A stretch of DNA of 64,000 nucleotides from Allorhodopirellula heiligendammensis. GTDB taxonomy: Bacteria > Planctomycetota > Planctomycetia > Pirellulales > Pirellulaceae. The translations under genes were made by a program, and so were the position numbers. Positions 35,990 through 45,130 of the stretch are shown in pieces. Location of the stretch: assembly GCF_007860105.1 (NCBI RefSeq), contig NZ_SJPU01000002.1, forward strand, positions 981,739-1,045,738, in the 5' to 3' direction. The notes beneath the pieces were generated by a model. That model ran no database searches and was not told the origin of the DNA. It saw only the letters and a program-made list of their open reading frames with translations. Within the stretch, counting starts at the first letter, position 1. The number at the start of each line of letters is the position of its first letter.

Positions 35990-36622
35990 ATGATTTTGAT
36001 CGGCACCATGAATCTGACTCGCACGCGGGAGCGTGGGGATTTTTATTGTCCCACCTGTAGTGCTTCTCGGACCTATCGATTGCGGTCTCGGCGTCCTTTT
36101 CTGACGCTGTATTTTATCCCGACGGTCCCAATCGGCGGTGCAGAGACCTTCGTGCATTGTGATGGATGTCGGTCGAGCTGGGATGAGACGGTACTCGAAA
36201 TGGACCAGGCGACGCACGAGCAGGTCCGCGAAGATCAATTTCGTGATGAGGCGATTCGGGCAACCGTCTTGATGACCCTCGTCGATGACACCATCACCGA
36301 ACCCGAGATCCAATCTCTTCAAATGATTGCGGATACCCTGTTTGATCGGCCACTGGACAGGGAGGAACTCGGACGGTTGTCATCAATTGCCCGACAATCC
36401 GGCATCAAAGCGAGTAACTACGTGCTGAGCGTCTCCAAACGATGGACGCCGCAGCAGCGGATGTTGGCCCTCCAGGGCATGTTTTTGGCAGCCACCGCAG
36501 GTGAAGAAGATCTGTCTGACGAAAAGCTAGGGACGCTTAAAGTCATGCGTGATCTGCTCGAACTCACCGCTGCCGAATATGAAGCAGCGATCGACGACGC
36601 ATTGCAATACGAGTTCGTTTGA
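35990..36622 (+). CDS. Zinc-ribbon protein with TerB-like helical domain
   Basis: A 210-residue cytosolic protein. I chose the ATG at 35990 since it gives the usual short hydrophobic lead (MILIGTMNL) before the zinc ribbon. The ribbon is C-P-T-C (about residues 19-22) and C-D-G-C (about 57-60), separated by R-x-F-L-T-L-Y-F-I-P-x-V-P-I-G-G. The second half (about 90-210) is all helical, with acidic turns such as V-D-D-T-I-T-E-P-E and A-T-A-G-E-E-D-L-S-D-E that fit a TerB/TerB-C-like metal-binding fold. Function unknown. Its 3' end overlaps the end of the YfhO-like gene on the other strand by 59 bases. Confidence 0.78.
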   Translation: MILIGTMNLTRTRERGDFYCPTCSASRTYRLRSRRPFLTLYFIPTVPIGGAETFVHCDGCRSSWDETVLEMDQATHEQVREDQFRDEAIRATVLMTLVDDTITEPEIQSLQMIADTLFDRPLDREELGRLSSIARQSGIKASNYVLSVSKRWTPQQRMLALQGMFLAATAGEEDLSDEKLGTLKVMRDLLELTAAEYEAAIDDALQYEFV

Positions 36623-39239
36623 CCAGGTATCCCAACGTGATAGCGAGCCAGCCGATCGCTGCGAGCAGTAGTACGGGCCGGTGCCACCAAGGCGCATAGA
36701 TGAATTCAATTCGCCACCGACCAGACGGGCACAGGACACCTTGGGAGAGAAAGTCGAGTGGGAACACCTCTGCGAACTGTGGTGGCGAGTTGGTGTCTAG
36801 CGGAGTGAGCGTCGCGGACCAATTCCCGTCCTGGTAAACGTGCCGCGAAAGTACTGCCGACGTGATACCCTCGGTCTCCGATTGCGAGTGCAGCGATTCC
36901 CAAATTCGCAGTGGGATCCTCGCAGCTACGCCCGCTCGCTCATCCGCGTACTCCTCCAGAAGTTTCCGCCACGCCGCAGCCCGATCCGTATCGATCGCGT
37001 CGACGCGACGTCGAATGGAGAGTTTGTCAGGCATGACCGATTCTGCCCCATTCAGTGGCTCCCAGGTCACGGCAGGCAAAACATGCTGAGCGGTTGTCGA
37101 CGGTGCCGCCAGATCACCACCACGACAACGTAGCAATCCACCCACGCCGAGCAGTCGGCACCAACCTCGCCAATGATGCTCGGGTAACGAACGGTTCACT
37201 CGATCCATCGACTTGGCGTGATACCAAAACTCAGCCAATTCCCTTGTCCCGATTGAGACCAGGTTGTTGACCACCGCGTCTCCATGTTCCAAATGCCAGC
37301 GACCGAATCTCGCTCGCCGTAGCCCCGCTTCGACGGTCAGCATACGGTCGCCGTCGGATTGTTCCGACCACTCTTGAGGGTAACCACCGTCCTGGATCAC
37401 ACGCATCCACCGGATCTCAGATGACTCGTTCTGCTGGCCTGTGAGTAATCTTGATTCAGCAGCCCGCTCAATCGTCGGCACGAGTTGGCAGTGCGCTACT
37501 CCCAGATCCACGGCAACCCACACCACCCACCACCACGAGCGGCGCCGTCCCGCCATCAGAGCGACGGCCACGAGTACACTCCCCATGGAAAATAGGAACT
37601 GGTAATTGGCCAATTCCGGAACAAATGGACCCCAAAATGGATCGCTGACCCGCCCCTGTAGCCGCCCGATCGCCGTCGCTCCCAATACGGAAGCGAGCAC
37701 GAACCCAATTGCAACCAATACCCATACAAGTATGTGAGTGGGGTAGCCCGGCTCATCGATGGTCGATCTGCCCTTGTCGTACTGCCGCTTGACGCGGTCC
37801 CGCCGGACCAGCTTGGCCGACCAGATCACCAACGCGAAAGCGGCAAAGGGTAACCATTTGGCAGGGTATCGCAATGAATCGTAGCCGGGCAGGAATTCAT
37901 GGAGCCCGCGATACAGCGGCCCATAGGCTCCCATCGCAGCGGCCATCGATAGCGCCAATATGATCAGCATCGCCATCCCATCGCGAGACAGGGTCACCAT
38001 CGCCGATGGTGTTCGCCGCGACCAGCCAACAAGTAACAGCACAAACAACAATGGTGGCAGCATTCCGCTGTAAAGCGTTGGCGTCCAGAGCGCAGTCTCC
38101 AATCGCGTACGCCCCCCATCGAACACGAGTCGGTCCCAACGTGTATTCGTCGGCCATGGCGATCCATACAGGTTAGGTGCCAGCAGTTCTGCGAACCGCC
38201 ATGGCGGCACCGAGAATGCATAGGCTTCCGCATGAATCTTTGCTGTCCCGGAAACACCTTCATGTTGCACGCGGTCGCTCCGCGCTGACCAAGCGAGGGA
38301 CGCAGCCAGTTGTGGTGCCGCCAATACCGACGCCAAGAGAACGATGGTCACCATCTGGATCAAAATTGCCGACGAGATCCGCAGGAGCTCGTTGGGCGGT
38401 CGCAATCCCCGCCACCACTCCCTGCCCAGCTGGGACGCTTGCACGACCACGGCCAGAATCATCGCGTGCAACGCCGTGGGTGGATCACCGCCCAACAGAA
38501 TCATCGCCATCGCTATGGCCGGAACCACCGCCGCACGCCACCACGGGATCTGAGTCGCATGTCGAAGGAATACGAAGCCCCCGCGGGGGCGATCGAGGTG
38601 CTGTGGTTCGTGGTCGTCGGCTGATCGCATGATGTGGCGAGCACACACCCCGACACCTGAAAATCGCAGTGTCGTCCGCCAATCAATCAGAGGTGTTAGC
38701 AACAGTGGCAGCCAAGCGGCACCAACCAAAAATGGCGGGTTGGTTGCCAGAAACAATACCATTCCAGAGAGCGGGTAGACCACACCTGCAACGGCCGCAG
38801 CGGCGGGGTCACATCGAAATCGACGAGCTGCCAGATAAGCTGCTAGCGAGGCGATGACCAAATGCAGCACCACATACACACCCATTGCGATCTCCGCTGA
38901 CCAAGCTGGCGCGTAGACCAGCATTCGCAACGGATAGAATACGGCGGTCGTGGTTTCGCCAGCCAACGGCATGCCGGTTTGGTCGGCGGGGTTCCACAAC
39001 GCGTTGCCGAAAGCTCCCCAACTCTGGCCGTGACATTGCTCAGCGACGTACTGATAAAGTGGCGTGTAGAAGTAACCCACATCACGAAAAGCTAGGCGGT
39101 CTCGACCGCTGAGTACCCCTGCGAAGATCGCCAGCAAACACACCGGTCCTATCCAGGGAGCAATCAAGGCGGGCAGCGCAGCATGCGTCGAAAGTCGCTG
39201 ACGTAGGGTACCGAGATTGAATCGCTGTGTGCGCGTCAT
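36564..39239 (-). CDS. YfhO-like multi-spanning membrane protein
   Basis: An 891-residue protein. About thirteen hydrophobic segments fill residues 25-560, with a first extracytoplasmic loop carrying R-D-x-G-Y-F-Y-T-P-L-Y-Q-Y and W-N-P-x-x-x-x-G-M-P-L-A-G, a motif seen in YfhO and related GT-C fold glycosyltransferases (the acidic D-x residue is in the first loop). Later Y-D-S-L-R-Y-P-A-K-W also fits YfhO. The last 300 residues are a soluble domain, ending in one helix and a basic tail. YfhO-like enzymes modify surface polymers using lipid-linked sugars. Its ATG overlaps the MscS stop (ATGA), so the two are coupled. The C terminus overlaps the converging zinc-ribbon gene. Confidence 0.82.
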   Translation of the reverse strand: MTRTQRFNLGTLRQRLSTHAALPALIAPWIGPVCLLAIFAGVLSGRDRLAFRDVGYFYTPLYQYVAEQCHGQSWGAFGNALWNPADQTGMPLAGETTTAVFYPLRMLVYAPAWSAEIAMGVYVVLHLVIASLAAYLAARRFRCDPAAAAVAGVVYPLSGMVLFLATNPPFLVGAAWLPLLLTPLIDWRTTLRFSGVGVCARHIMRSADDHEPQHLDRPRGGFVFLRHATQIPWWRAAVVPAIAMAMILLGGDPPTALHAMILAVVVQASQLGREWWRGLRPPNELLRISSAILIQMVTIVLLASVLAAPQLAASLAWSARSDRVQHEGVSGTAKIHAEAYAFSVPPWRFAELLAPNLYGSPWPTNTRWDRLVFDGGRTRLETALWTPTLYSGMLPPLLFVLLLVGWSRRTPSAMVTLSRDGMAMLIILALSMAAAMGAYGPLYRGLHEFLPGYDSLRYPAKWLPFAAFALVIWSAKLVRRDRVKRQYDKGRSTIDEPGYPTHILVWVLVAIGFVLASVLGATAIGRLQGRVSDPFWGPFVPELANYQFLFSMGSVLVAVALMAGRRRSWWWVVWVAVDLGVAHCQLVPTIERAAESRLLTGQQNESSEIRWMRVIQDGGYPQEWSEQSDGDRMLTVEAGLRRARFGRWHLEHGDAVVNNLVSIGTRELAEFWYHAKSMDRVNRSLPEHHWRGWCRLLGVGGLLRCRGGDLAAPSTTAQHVLPAVTWEPLNGAESVMPDKLSIRRRVDAIDTDRAAAWRKLLEEYADERAGVAARIPLRIWESLHSQSETEGITSAVLSRHVYQDGNWSATLTPLDTNSPPQFAEVFPLDFLSQGVLCPSGRWRIEFIYAPWWHRPVLLLAAIGWLAITLGYLVKRTRIAMRRRSLLHIRQR

Positions 39240-40492
39240 GCATCCGGCGATCGGTGTTCTGCGCCTGTCACTTTGCTGCCAATCGCAGCGGCGATGGAGG
39301 CATCTTGGAAGGTTAGCGTGCGGTAGGGGAACGGAATCTCGATCCCGGCAGAATCGAGGCCACGTTTGATCGCCGCGATGACTTCATCGCGACTGCGCCG
39401 AATGTCAGTTGGCTTTGACCCCGTCCACCACACGACTTCAAAATTGATGCTGGAACTGGCGAACTCCTGCGCAAACACCTCGATGGTGCGAACGCCTAGA
39501 ATCGTTTCGCAGTCTTGCATGGCGTTTCGAATTACTTCGCGTGCGGCATCAACATCTTCGCCGTAAGCCACCCCGCAAATAATTCGAACGCGGCGTTGGG
39601 GCTGACTGGTCAAGACGTCGACGTTGTTTTTGAATAAAGTCGCGTTGGGGATCACCGAGAGTTCACCATCGAGACCGCGGATTAAAGTGTTGCGGATCGT
39701 AATCTTCTCCACTTTGCCGGTCAGCCCCTCGCACTCGATGAAATCACCTCGATCAAAGGGGTATTTCCACAGGATCAGCATTCCAGCGAAGAAGTTTTCG
39801 AAGATGTCTTTGAAGGCAAATCCAATCGCAACCGACCCCAGGCCCAACACAGTCAGTGCCTTCGATGGTGTCATGCCAGGAAAGGCGACGACTGTCGCGG
39901 TCAGTATCCCCACAATCCAAATGGCGAGCGAACTGAGTTGATGAATAAGATCTTGCAGACTGAGGCGAATCCCACGGCCACCGAGTACCTTGACGAGCAA
40001 CCAGCCTGTGAATTTTGCCAGCAGGATAGTAATTAGAATAACAATCAGAGCCGCCACCAGCAGCGGAGATCGGACGAGAAACTCGGTCCATAACGCCCCC
40101 AGACTCTGCTGGACCAACTCTCTGCTAGACGAAATATCAACCGTGGAACTAATCTCCAGCTTGTTGATCGCCGCGATGACATCTTGCGTTCGTTGCGTGA
40201 CGCTGGTCGCCCACTGCCGGTGTTCGTCGTTGTCGGCGATCCCCCTGAGGGTGACGATGCCGCTGTCCGACTCGACTTCCAAATCGGTGAAATAGCCCGA
40301 GGATTCAAATATACGTCGCAGCCGCGTCGAGATCGCTGCATCGGACGCGACATCGTCCACTCCCACCGTTTTGACCGCCGCAGGCGGGCCGGTTTCTTCC
40401 ACCGCACTGGGTTGCTGCGCCGAAACCGATTGCATTTCGCACAGGCAACCGAGCAGCAATGCAGTCATGAGTACGAAGCGAAGCAAACTCAT
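39236..40492 (-). CDS. BON-domain mechanosensitive channel of the MscS family
   Basis: A 418-residue inner-membrane channel. I chose the ATG at 40492, which starts a signal-like helix (SLLRFVLMTALLLGCL, cleavage near VSA-QQ); a GTG at 40546 would add 18 residues. The periplasmic part has a BON domain (about 50-115: D-x-A-I-S-x-R-L-R-R-I-F-x-S-S-G, G-I-V-T-L-R-G). Then three helices, with the pore helix L-G-L-G-S-V-A-I-G-F-A-F-K-D and the beta domain G-D-F-I-E-C-E-G and N-A-T-L-F-K-N-N. The channel opens when membrane tension rises. Its stop overlaps the YfhO-like start, so the two may work together in the envelope. Confidence 0.92.
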   Translation of the reverse strand: MSLLRFVLMTALLLGCLCEMQSVSAQQPSAVEETGPPAAVKTVGVDDVASDAAISTRLRRIFESSGYFTDLEVESDSGIVTLRGIADNDEHRQWATSVTQRTQDVIAAINKLEISSTVDISSSRELVQQSLGALWTEFLVRSPLLVAALIVILITILLAKFTGWLLVKVLGGRGIRLSLQDLIHQLSSLAIWIVGILTATVVAFPGMTPSKALTVLGLGSVAIGFAFKDIFENFFAGMLILWKYPFDRGDFIECEGLTGKVEKITIRNTLIRGLDGELSVIPNATLFKNNVDVLTSQPQRRVRIICGVAYGEDVDAAREVIRNAMQDCETILGVRTIEVFAQEFASSSINFEVVWWTGSKPTDIRRSRDEVIAAIKRGLDSAGIEIPFPYRTLTFQDASIAAAIGSKVTGAEHRSPDA

Positions 40493-40874
40493 CTGTTGGG
40501 AAACCTTGGTGTACACGTGTCGGTATAGGAAATATTTCTGGGGCACAGGGGAGGACGGTGTTTCGCCAGCTCGCGTGGGCAGATGTTAAAATGATTCGGA
40601 TCCTCGCCCTAACCGGTACAGCTTAACATCATCGCTGGCGTTTTCCGGTGGGATTGGTCTTTTCCTGCCGATCGTCTTAATTTTGACGATTATACGGGCC
40701 GATACGATGGTTGAGACGTTAATCCTTGATTTCAAAACTTGTGTTACTCAACGTCCCCGCTTTCCACGCGGGGGGAAAGCTCCTGGTTCGGTCGCGTTAG
40801 AATCGCTGGCAGGGGATGAGCACGATGCAGGCTGCGGCGAATCGAGGGAGCCATCGGGGAAGGATCCACAAAAG

Positions 40875-42233
40875 ATGATGACAAAACGATTTGCATTATG
40901 GTTGGCAATTGGCGGAGCGACAGCTGCGACGTGGGGTGCCGTTGGGCCAACCGCATCGATGCTTTCGGCTCAGGATACCTTTGTCTCCGACGCTGTGTTT
41001 CAGCAGGACCCCACCGCCGATGCGCCCATCGAGCGGATCGGGTTTGAAAATCACGACGAGTATGAGGTCAGCGACGATCTGATCTCGAGCTACACGACGG
41101 AGCATATCGTCGATGGCGGTTATGGGGGCGACTACGAGTGTGCGGACGACGAAGTCGGTGGGCTGCTCGTCAATGGATGCCAACACGATTTTAGTAAGCG
41201 GTTCAGCCTCTTCGGACAATCCAGTGGCCTCGTTGCCGGTGGCTGGGCCCAGCTGGGATACTTCGACGAGGCCTTGCCGATGTTCAATAGCCGGCCCAAC
41301 GAGGTCCAGTTGCAGCAAATGTGGGTTTACGCCGAAAAGCGGCTCGACACAAGCAACGGCCTCGATTTCGGTGGACGTGTCGATTACATCTACGGCACCG
41401 ACGGCCCTGATACCCAAGCCTTCGGGATCAATAATGGTTCGTGGGACAATAATTGGGACAATGGCCCTGACAACAGCGGCTACGGACAAGCTCTCCCGCA
41501 GGCCTATGGTGAGGTCGGCTACGGTGACTTATCTGTCAAAATCGGGCACTTCTTTAGCATCGTTGGGTACGAGACCGTTGCTGCTCCAGACAATTTTTTC
41601 TATAGCCACACGTACACGATGTACCACAGCGAACCGTTCACCAATACGGGTGCGTTGGCCAAGTACAACGTGGGCACTGACTTGACACTCTACGGGGGCT
41701 ACACCTTAGGTTGGAACGGTGGCTTTGAAGACAATGGAGATACGTTCATGGGGGGCATCTCATGGGCGGTGACAGATCACTATCGGCTCACCTACACGAC
41801 CAGTGATGGCCGGATGAGCAAGGCGTTCCCCGACGGGGCCGATAGTGAGAGAGGCTTCCTGCACTCCATCGTCTCCGAAGCCACGATCACCGATCGGATT
41901 CAGTACATCAACCAAATCGATGTGCTGCAAACCGAAGACGGCGCGGGAACCTCCGTCCGAGATACATTCAGCTACAACAGCTATCTTCTCTATACCGTGA
42001 ACGATTACTTGGCCCTCGGGGGGCGTTTCGAGTGGTACGATGCCAAGGGAATTTTCGCCAACGACGTGGAGATCTACGACTGCACCCTGGGGATCAATAT
42101 CAAACCACACGCGAATATCATGGTCCGGCCCGAAGTCCGCTGGGACTGGATCGATGGTGATGCTGCGGGAATTCTCGCCAATAATGCTGACCAGCAGACG
42201 ACGTTTGGAATCGATTCGATCTTCTTTTTCTAA
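40875..42233 (+). CDS. Outer-membrane beta-barrel porin (BBP2/OmpL-like)
   Basis: A 452-residue protein starting at ATG 40875 (or 40878). A signal peptide covers residues 1-33 (L-W-L-A-I-G-G-A-T-A-A, cleavage near LSA-QD). An acidic linker follows, then from about residue 110 alternating amphipathic strands rich in Gly, Tyr, Asp and Trp: G-W-A-Q-L-G-Y-F, W-V-Y-A-E-K-R, Y-G-D-L-S-V-K-I-G-H-F-F and Y-T-M-Y-H-S-E-P. It ends in a strand with terminal F-F-F, the usual beta-barrel assembly signal. BBP2 porins of planctomycetes are thought to pass small solutes through the outer membrane. No neighbour suggests a specific substrate. Confidence 0.87.
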   Translation: MMTKRFALWLAIGGATAATWGAVGPTASMLSAQDTFVSDAVFQQDPTADAPIERIGFENHDEYEVSDDLISSYTTEHIVDGGYGGDYECADDEVGGLLVNGCQHDFSKRFSLFGQSSGLVAGGWAQLGYFDEALPMFNSRPNEVQLQQMWVYAEKRLDTSNGLDFGGRVDYIYGTDGPDTQAFGINNGSWDNNWDNGPDNSGYGQALPQAYGEVGYGDLSVKIGHFFSIVGYETVAAPDNFFYSHTYTMYHSEPFTNTGALAKYNVGTDLTLYGGYTLGWNGGFEDNGDTFMGGISWAVTDHYRLTYTTSDGRMSKAFPDGADSERGFLHSIVSEATITDRIQYINQIDVLQTEDGAGTSVRDTFSYNSYLLYTVNDYLALGGRFEWYDAKGIFANDVEIYDCTLGINIKPHANIMVRPEVRWDWIDGDAAGILANNADQQTTFGIDSIFFF

Positions 42234-42403
42234 GAGATCAGTGGCAAAACGGGTCGTTTTTCGTAGCAAAGGTCACCCACCAAAGCAGGCTCCAAGTGGG
42301 GCCGCTTCACGGGAGTTGGGCGGTTGATCGAAGGCTAGGTAATGGGTTAACGTCGTCCACAGGCAGGCTGACTGCGGTGCCAACGCACCATCGAAGCCGC
42401 TGG

Positions 42404-42419
42404 CCCCCGGAAGAGGGGG
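42404..42419 (+). terminator. Weak GC hairpin between porin and exported unknown protein
   Basis: CCCCC (42404-42408) pairs with GGGGG (42415-42419) over a 6-base loop, followed by TTTGT. It is short and lies 170 bases after the porin stop. The rest of the 280-base gap (42234-42513) shows no gene. Confidence 0.3.
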
Positions 42420-42513
42420 TTTGTCCGAAGGGCGATCTCGTGAGCTTGCAGGCACTATTACGCTGGCAATTCTTGCGCGATATCATGCTCCATTCCACTG
42501 CTTCGAACAACTC

Positions 42514-44499
42514 ATGGCGGAACCTGACGTGACCCATCGTTTTTCAATTCACTGCAGCGACCAGGCGTGGTCCCAGCGACCCCGAAATTTCGTCCTCCTT
42601 ACGATCGCATTGAGCGTCGTTCAGGTGTGTCTGACCTGCTGTACCCGCCGCTGCTCTGCCGACGAATTCGTCAGCGGATTACGTCTCTTCTCCGGCGACG
42701 CCGCAGGAGTGGTGCGTGTGGCCGAGATGCCGACGCTATGCGAAGTGTGGAAGAACACGACGCTGCACAAGTTGGGGCAAGACGATGTTATGGGACCGCT
42801 TTTGGAAGCCAACTTCGGCGCCAACGGCTCGATGTGGAACAACGTCGGCGACAAAATTGGCGTGCGTCCTAAAGATCTGTGCAACATTGCTTCGGGCGAA
42901 GTCGTCGCAGCTTGGCTGCCCTTTGAAAACGAGCGTCGCCGTCCTTCCTGCCTCTCCATCGTTGCAGATATTCGTGGCAACCACGATGAGGCCGTCAAGA
43001 TCGCTGAGCGGATCGATCGTGAATTGAAAGCCGATGGAGCCACGCGTAGCGATGTGCAAAAGTCCGGTGAGACGGTGCGAATCTACAAACCCAAGGTGCG
43101 TCCGGGACAATTGAAAATCGAGCAGGTCGTGATTGTGATCACGCAAGATCGTATGATCGCCGCGAACCGAGACTCCGTTGTCTTTGATATTCTCGAAGCG
43201 ATCCCGCAGGGTGGATTGGCAGATCCCATCGCCGACGCCGAACTCTACCAGACTGTTAACGATCAAGTCGCCGAGCGGATCACCGTTGACACTCCCGGCA
43301 GCACTGTGCAGTGGTACGTGCGACCGATCGCGATGGGACGTATCATTCGCGATGTCACCAAGGTTGATCGCGGGAACAAGGTGAAAATTCTCAATCTACT
43401 TGAAAACCAAGGCTTCGATGCAGTCCAGGCAATGGGCGGTACCGTCGTCGTTGCCCAAGGGCAATATGACCTCTTGCATCGCGGCTACATCCACGCCCCG
43501 GCGGTCACCGATCAGCCCGATCGCTATCGCCAAGCCGCCCGGATACTGCAATTCCCCAACGAGGATATGCGCCCGTTGCCTCGCTGGATCCCTAAAACCA
43601 TCGCGACTGCGACACAAATTAATTGGAAGATCGAAGAGGGTTTTTGGGCGTTGGAAACATTGGTGGACGAGGCGTTCAACGATAAGATTTTCCGCCCCAC
43701 CCTCGCGGGTATACGCGATGACGAGGAAGGCCCGCAGATTGACCTCGAAAAAAACGTGTTGCCCAGTCTGGGAGAGCACCTGCTACTACTCACCGATAAC
43801 ACAGAGCCGGCAACCACCGAGTCCGAGCGAATGCTGGTCGCCATCGAGGTAACCGACGAGACGGCGATCAACGAAGCAGTAAAGAAGGCGATGGAAGTCG
43901 AGCCGGATGTCACTTTGGTGGACACCGTTCCTGGCGTCAATATTTGGAAGGTCGAGCGGGCGGAAGACCAACTGGAGGAAGAGGTCTTCTTCGACGATTT
44001 CGCTGACTTCGACGAACCTGAGGAGAAACAGACGCCCCTGCTCGATACTTGGGCAATCGCCATGGTCGGCAAAGCGGCGGGGTCCGACACTTCCTATCTG
44101 ATGTTCGCCAGCCATGTCGACCTCTTGATCGAGGCTGCCCAGCGCATCGAGTCCGGAGCTGGGGACGGGTTAGCCGACCAAGCCGATATTCAAGCGCTGT
44201 TCAAAACGACCAAAGAGTCTGGTGCCGATCAAATTGCCATTCAGCGAATTGTTCGCCTGGGAGAGTCACTCGAAACAAAATATGAACTTCGTCGCCGCGG
44301 AGAACTCCGCGACAACGACTCAGTGCTCTCAGCGATCATACGGCGGATGTTCAAAGACGAAGAGCAAGAAGAGCCCGAGCATCCCAATGCGTCTCAGTGG
44401 CCTCCGTACGACCAGGTAAAAGGTTTCTTTCGCAATGCGTCAAGCTACGTCGAAACAACCGAAACCGGCTGGAATCTCAACGCATTCCTACTGCACTAG
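42514..44499 (+). CDS. Large exported protein of unknown function
   Basis: About 661 residues from the ATG at 42514 (GTG or TTG starts further upstream are possible). A hydrophobic segment at about 25-42 (FVLLTIALSVVQVCLTC) serves as signal peptide. The mature protein is acidic with no membrane helix. Repeated motifs suggest a duplicated alpha/beta domain: L-x-I-V-A-D-I-R-G near 145 and M-L-V-A-I-E-V-T-D-E near 455, each followed by E-A-V-K-x-A-E/M. The two D-I-R-G/V-T-D-E units resemble the DUF3352-type 'substrate binding' repeats common in planctomycetes. An acidic loop (E-E-E-V-F-F-D-D-F-A-D-F-D-E) is distinctive. Function unknown. Confidence 0.72.
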   Translation: MAEPDVTHRFSIHCSDQAWSQRPRNFVLLTIALSVVQVCLTCCTRRCSADEFVSGLRLFSGDAAGVVRVAEMPTLCEVWKNTTLHKLGQDDVMGPLLEANFGANGSMWNNVGDKIGVRPKDLCNIASGEVVAAWLPFENERRRPSCLSIVADIRGNHDEAVKIAERIDRELKADGATRSDVQKSGETVRIYKPKVRPGQLKIEQVVIVITQDRMIAANRDSVVFDILEAIPQGGLADPIADAELYQTVNDQVAERITVDTPGSTVQWYVRPIAMGRIIRDVTKVDRGNKVKILNLLENQGFDAVQAMGGTVVVAQGQYDLLHRGYIHAPAVTDQPDRYRQAARILQFPNEDMRPLPRWIPKTIATATQINWKIEEGFWALETLVDEAFNDKIFRPTLAGIRDDEEGPQIDLEKNVLPSLGEHLLLLTDNTEPATTESERMLVAIEVTDETAINEAVKKAMEVEPDVTLVDTVPGVNIWKVERAEDQLEEEVFFDDFADFDEPEEKQTPLLDTWAIAMVGKAAGSDTSYLMFASHVDLLIEAAQRIESGAGDGLADQADIQALFKTTKESGADQIAIQRIVRLGESLETKYELRRRGELRDNDSVLSAIIRRMFKDEEQEEPEHPNASQWPPYDQVKGFFRNASSYVETTETGWNLNAFLLH

Positions 44500-44560
44500 A
44501 GGTGCGTCGGACCGCTTCGTTGGAGAGTAGCGGACCGTCCATGGGGCTGTGGATTTGGAG

Positions 44561-44624
44561 AGCCGAGACGCGTCAGCGGCCGGCCTCGCGACGCTGGCCA
44601 GGTGCCTGACGACACTCAGCTCAT
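44561..44624. repeat. Dispersed intergenic repeat, copy B
   Basis: Resembles 27751-27813: GCCGAGACGCGTCAGCGG at the left end and GACACTCAGCTCAT at the right, with a diverged middle. Like copy A it lies shortly after a plus-strand stop codon. Confidence 0.5.
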
Positions 44625-44648
44625 TTTGGCGGTATCAAGTCGACTCAC

Positions 44649-45083
44649 TCAACCGATGTCGATCAGGTGCGCTTCCATTGTGACGCCGCCTTGAATCAAC
44701 TTTGAGATCGGGCATTCGATCTCAGCCTGTTTCGCAGCTTCGATGAATCGCTCCGGTGCAGCGCCTGGCACGATCGCATGAACGTTCAGATGAGACTTCG
44801 TGATGGCTAGTCCCTCAGGTGTTTTTTCGAGCGTGATAGTGGCCTCCGTTTCGATTTTTCCCACCGCAAACTCGTCCCCGCTCAGAATCATCGACAGGGT
44901 CAACGAGAAACAGCTCGCGTGGGCAGCAGCCAGCAACTCTTCTGGATTCGTAGTCCCCGGGACTTGATTACGAAAATTCGATGTGAAGGGCGCGCCCTGA
45001 AATGTTTCGTTGCCACCGGACAAACTGCCATGGCCCTCGCTGAGTCCTCCACGCCAAACTGCGACCGCCGTACTTTGCATCAT
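44649..45083 (-). CDS. OsmC/Ohr-family peroxiredoxin-like protein
   Basis: A 144-residue protein; the first two codons are both ATG. The redox Cys pair is in A-A-A-H-A-S-C-F-S-L-T-L-S and A-E-I-E-C-P-I-S-K, with the usual P-G-T-T-N-P-E-E-L-L segment before the first. The T-N-P-E-E-L and A-x-A-H-A-S-C spacing fits the OsmC side of the family. These enzymes reduce organic hydroperoxides, with lipoylated proteins or dithiols as reductant. No lipoyl protein is near. It is monocistronic by spacing. Confidence 0.9.
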   Translation of the reverse strand: MMQSTAVAVWRGGLSEGHGSLSGGNETFQGAPFTSNFRNQVPGTTNPEELLAAAHASCFSLTLSMILSGDEFAVGKIETEATITLEKTPEGLAITKSHLNVHAIVPGAAPERFIEAAKQAEIECPISKLIQGGVTMEAHLIDIG

Positions 45084-45130
45084 CTACTCCCTCACTGGTC
45101 AGATTAGTGGTGATCATCCACTATACCACT

